From the NCBI GenBank assembly GCA_023390155.1, contig JAEWDJ010000128.1, positions 1 to 12,519 of the forward strand: DNA of 12,519 nucleotides, read 5' to 3'. How positions within the stretch are numbered: the first letter of the stretch is position 1; every line of letters begins with the position of its first letter. The translations under genes and the position numbers were made by a program. This DNA comes from Actinomycetes bacterium. GTDB taxonomy: Bacteria > Actinomycetota > Actinomycetes > Actinomycetales > Microbacteriaceae. Under the pieces are notes generated by a model. It was not told where the DNA came from. It saw nothing but the letters and a program-made list of their open reading frames with translations, and searched no databases. Below are positions 12,139 to 12,519 of this stretch, piece by piece.

Positions 12139-12519
12139 ATGCTCAACAGCGTCGTGATCGCCGCGACGGAGGAGCAGCACAACCCGCTCATCCCCGCGTG
12201 GCCTGACATCATCGGGTCGCTGATCTGCTTCATCATCATCCTGTTCTTCTTCTGGAAGCTCGTGCTCCCGCGCATGAAGAAGCTCCTGGACGAGCGGGCA
12301 GAGGCGATCGAGGGCAACATCGCGAAGGCCGACGAGGCCCAGCACAAGGCCGAGGCGCTGCTCGAGGAGTACACCGCACAGCTCGCCGACGCCCGTGCCG
12401 AGGCCGCGAAGATCCGCGAGACGGCCCGCACCGACGGTCAGAAGATCGTCGCCGAGGCCAAGGACACCGCCACGGCCGAGGCCGCCCGCGTCACCGCGAC
12501 GGCCCAGGCTCAGATCGAG
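12139..12519 (+). CDS. atpF: F1Fo ATP synthase subunit b, N-terminal 127 residues (3' truncated by window)
   Basis: Subunit b is the peripheral stalk that holds F1 against the stator. The open frame runs from ATG 12139 to the window end with no stop. A single membrane helix at about 22-44 (DIIGSLICFIIILFFFWKLV) is followed by LPRMKKLLDERAEAIEGNI and a long Ala/Glu/Lys-rich helical stalk, the standard b layout. The ribosome binding site AAGGAGG (12128-12134) is the strongest in the window, 4 nt from the ATG, and contrasts with the poor atpB site. The gap from atpE is 32 nt with no terminator. atpH, A, G, D and C would be expected beyond the edge. Confidence 0.95.
   Translation, partial: MLNSVVIAATEEQHNPLIPAWPDIIGSLICFIIILFFFWKLVLPRMKKLLDERAEAIEGNIAKADEAQHKAEALLEEYTAQLADARAEAAKIRETARTDGQKIVAEAKDTATAEAARVTATAQAQIE

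Overview
This is high-GC DNA with actinobacterial features: GTG starts, TANNNT-type -10 boxes, and few intrinsic terminators with U-tracts. The gene order and protein sequences best fit a Microbacteriaceae-like actinobacterium (Leifsonia, Clavibacter or a relative). That placement is inferred from recognisable protein families and gene order, not from a database search. The window is densely coding. The largest gene-free stretches are 3116-3344 (cysK/prmC intergenic, 229 nt) and 10863-11035 (leader of the ATP synthase genes, 173 nt).

The backbone is the conserved actinobacterial housekeeping cluster rho - prfA - prmC - tsaC/sua5 - wecA-type transferase - small AtpI-like membrane protein - atpB - atpE - atpF. 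The same order is known in Mycobacterium tuberculosis (Rv1297 to Rv1306, where rpmE also lies between rho and prfA). Here it is all on the + strand. It covers termination of transcription (Rho), termination of translation (RF1 and PrmC, the methylase of RF1's GGQ glutamine), tRNA t6A synthesis (TsaC), lipid-linked cell-envelope glycan initiation (WecA family), and the start of the F1Fo ATP synthase operon. atpF runs off the right edge and rho is cut at the left edge.

Two blocks break this backbone. Block 1 (about 1593-3115, - strand) is cysK-cysE, the two cysteine-biosynthesis enzymes, placed between prfA and prmC. Block 2 (about 4294-8327) lies between prmC and tsaC. It holds a TetR-family regulator divergent from a two-gene DrrAB-like ABC-2 exporter, then two tandem, paralogous HAD-family hydrolases on the - strand. 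rpmE is absent between rho and prfA, where a strong intrinsic terminator sits instead.

The non-coding signals are more unusual than the genes. They are a 16-bp G-rich tandem array upstream of prmC, a 17-bp tandem array spanning the exporter stop codon, a dyad embedded in overlapping divergent tetR/exporter promoters, probable leaderless starts for one HAD gene and tsaC, and an atpB start whose Shine-Dalgarno is far from the only conventional start codon, with a possible hairpin between them. I found no phage, IS element, CRISPR, RNA gene or clearly undescribed multi-gene system.
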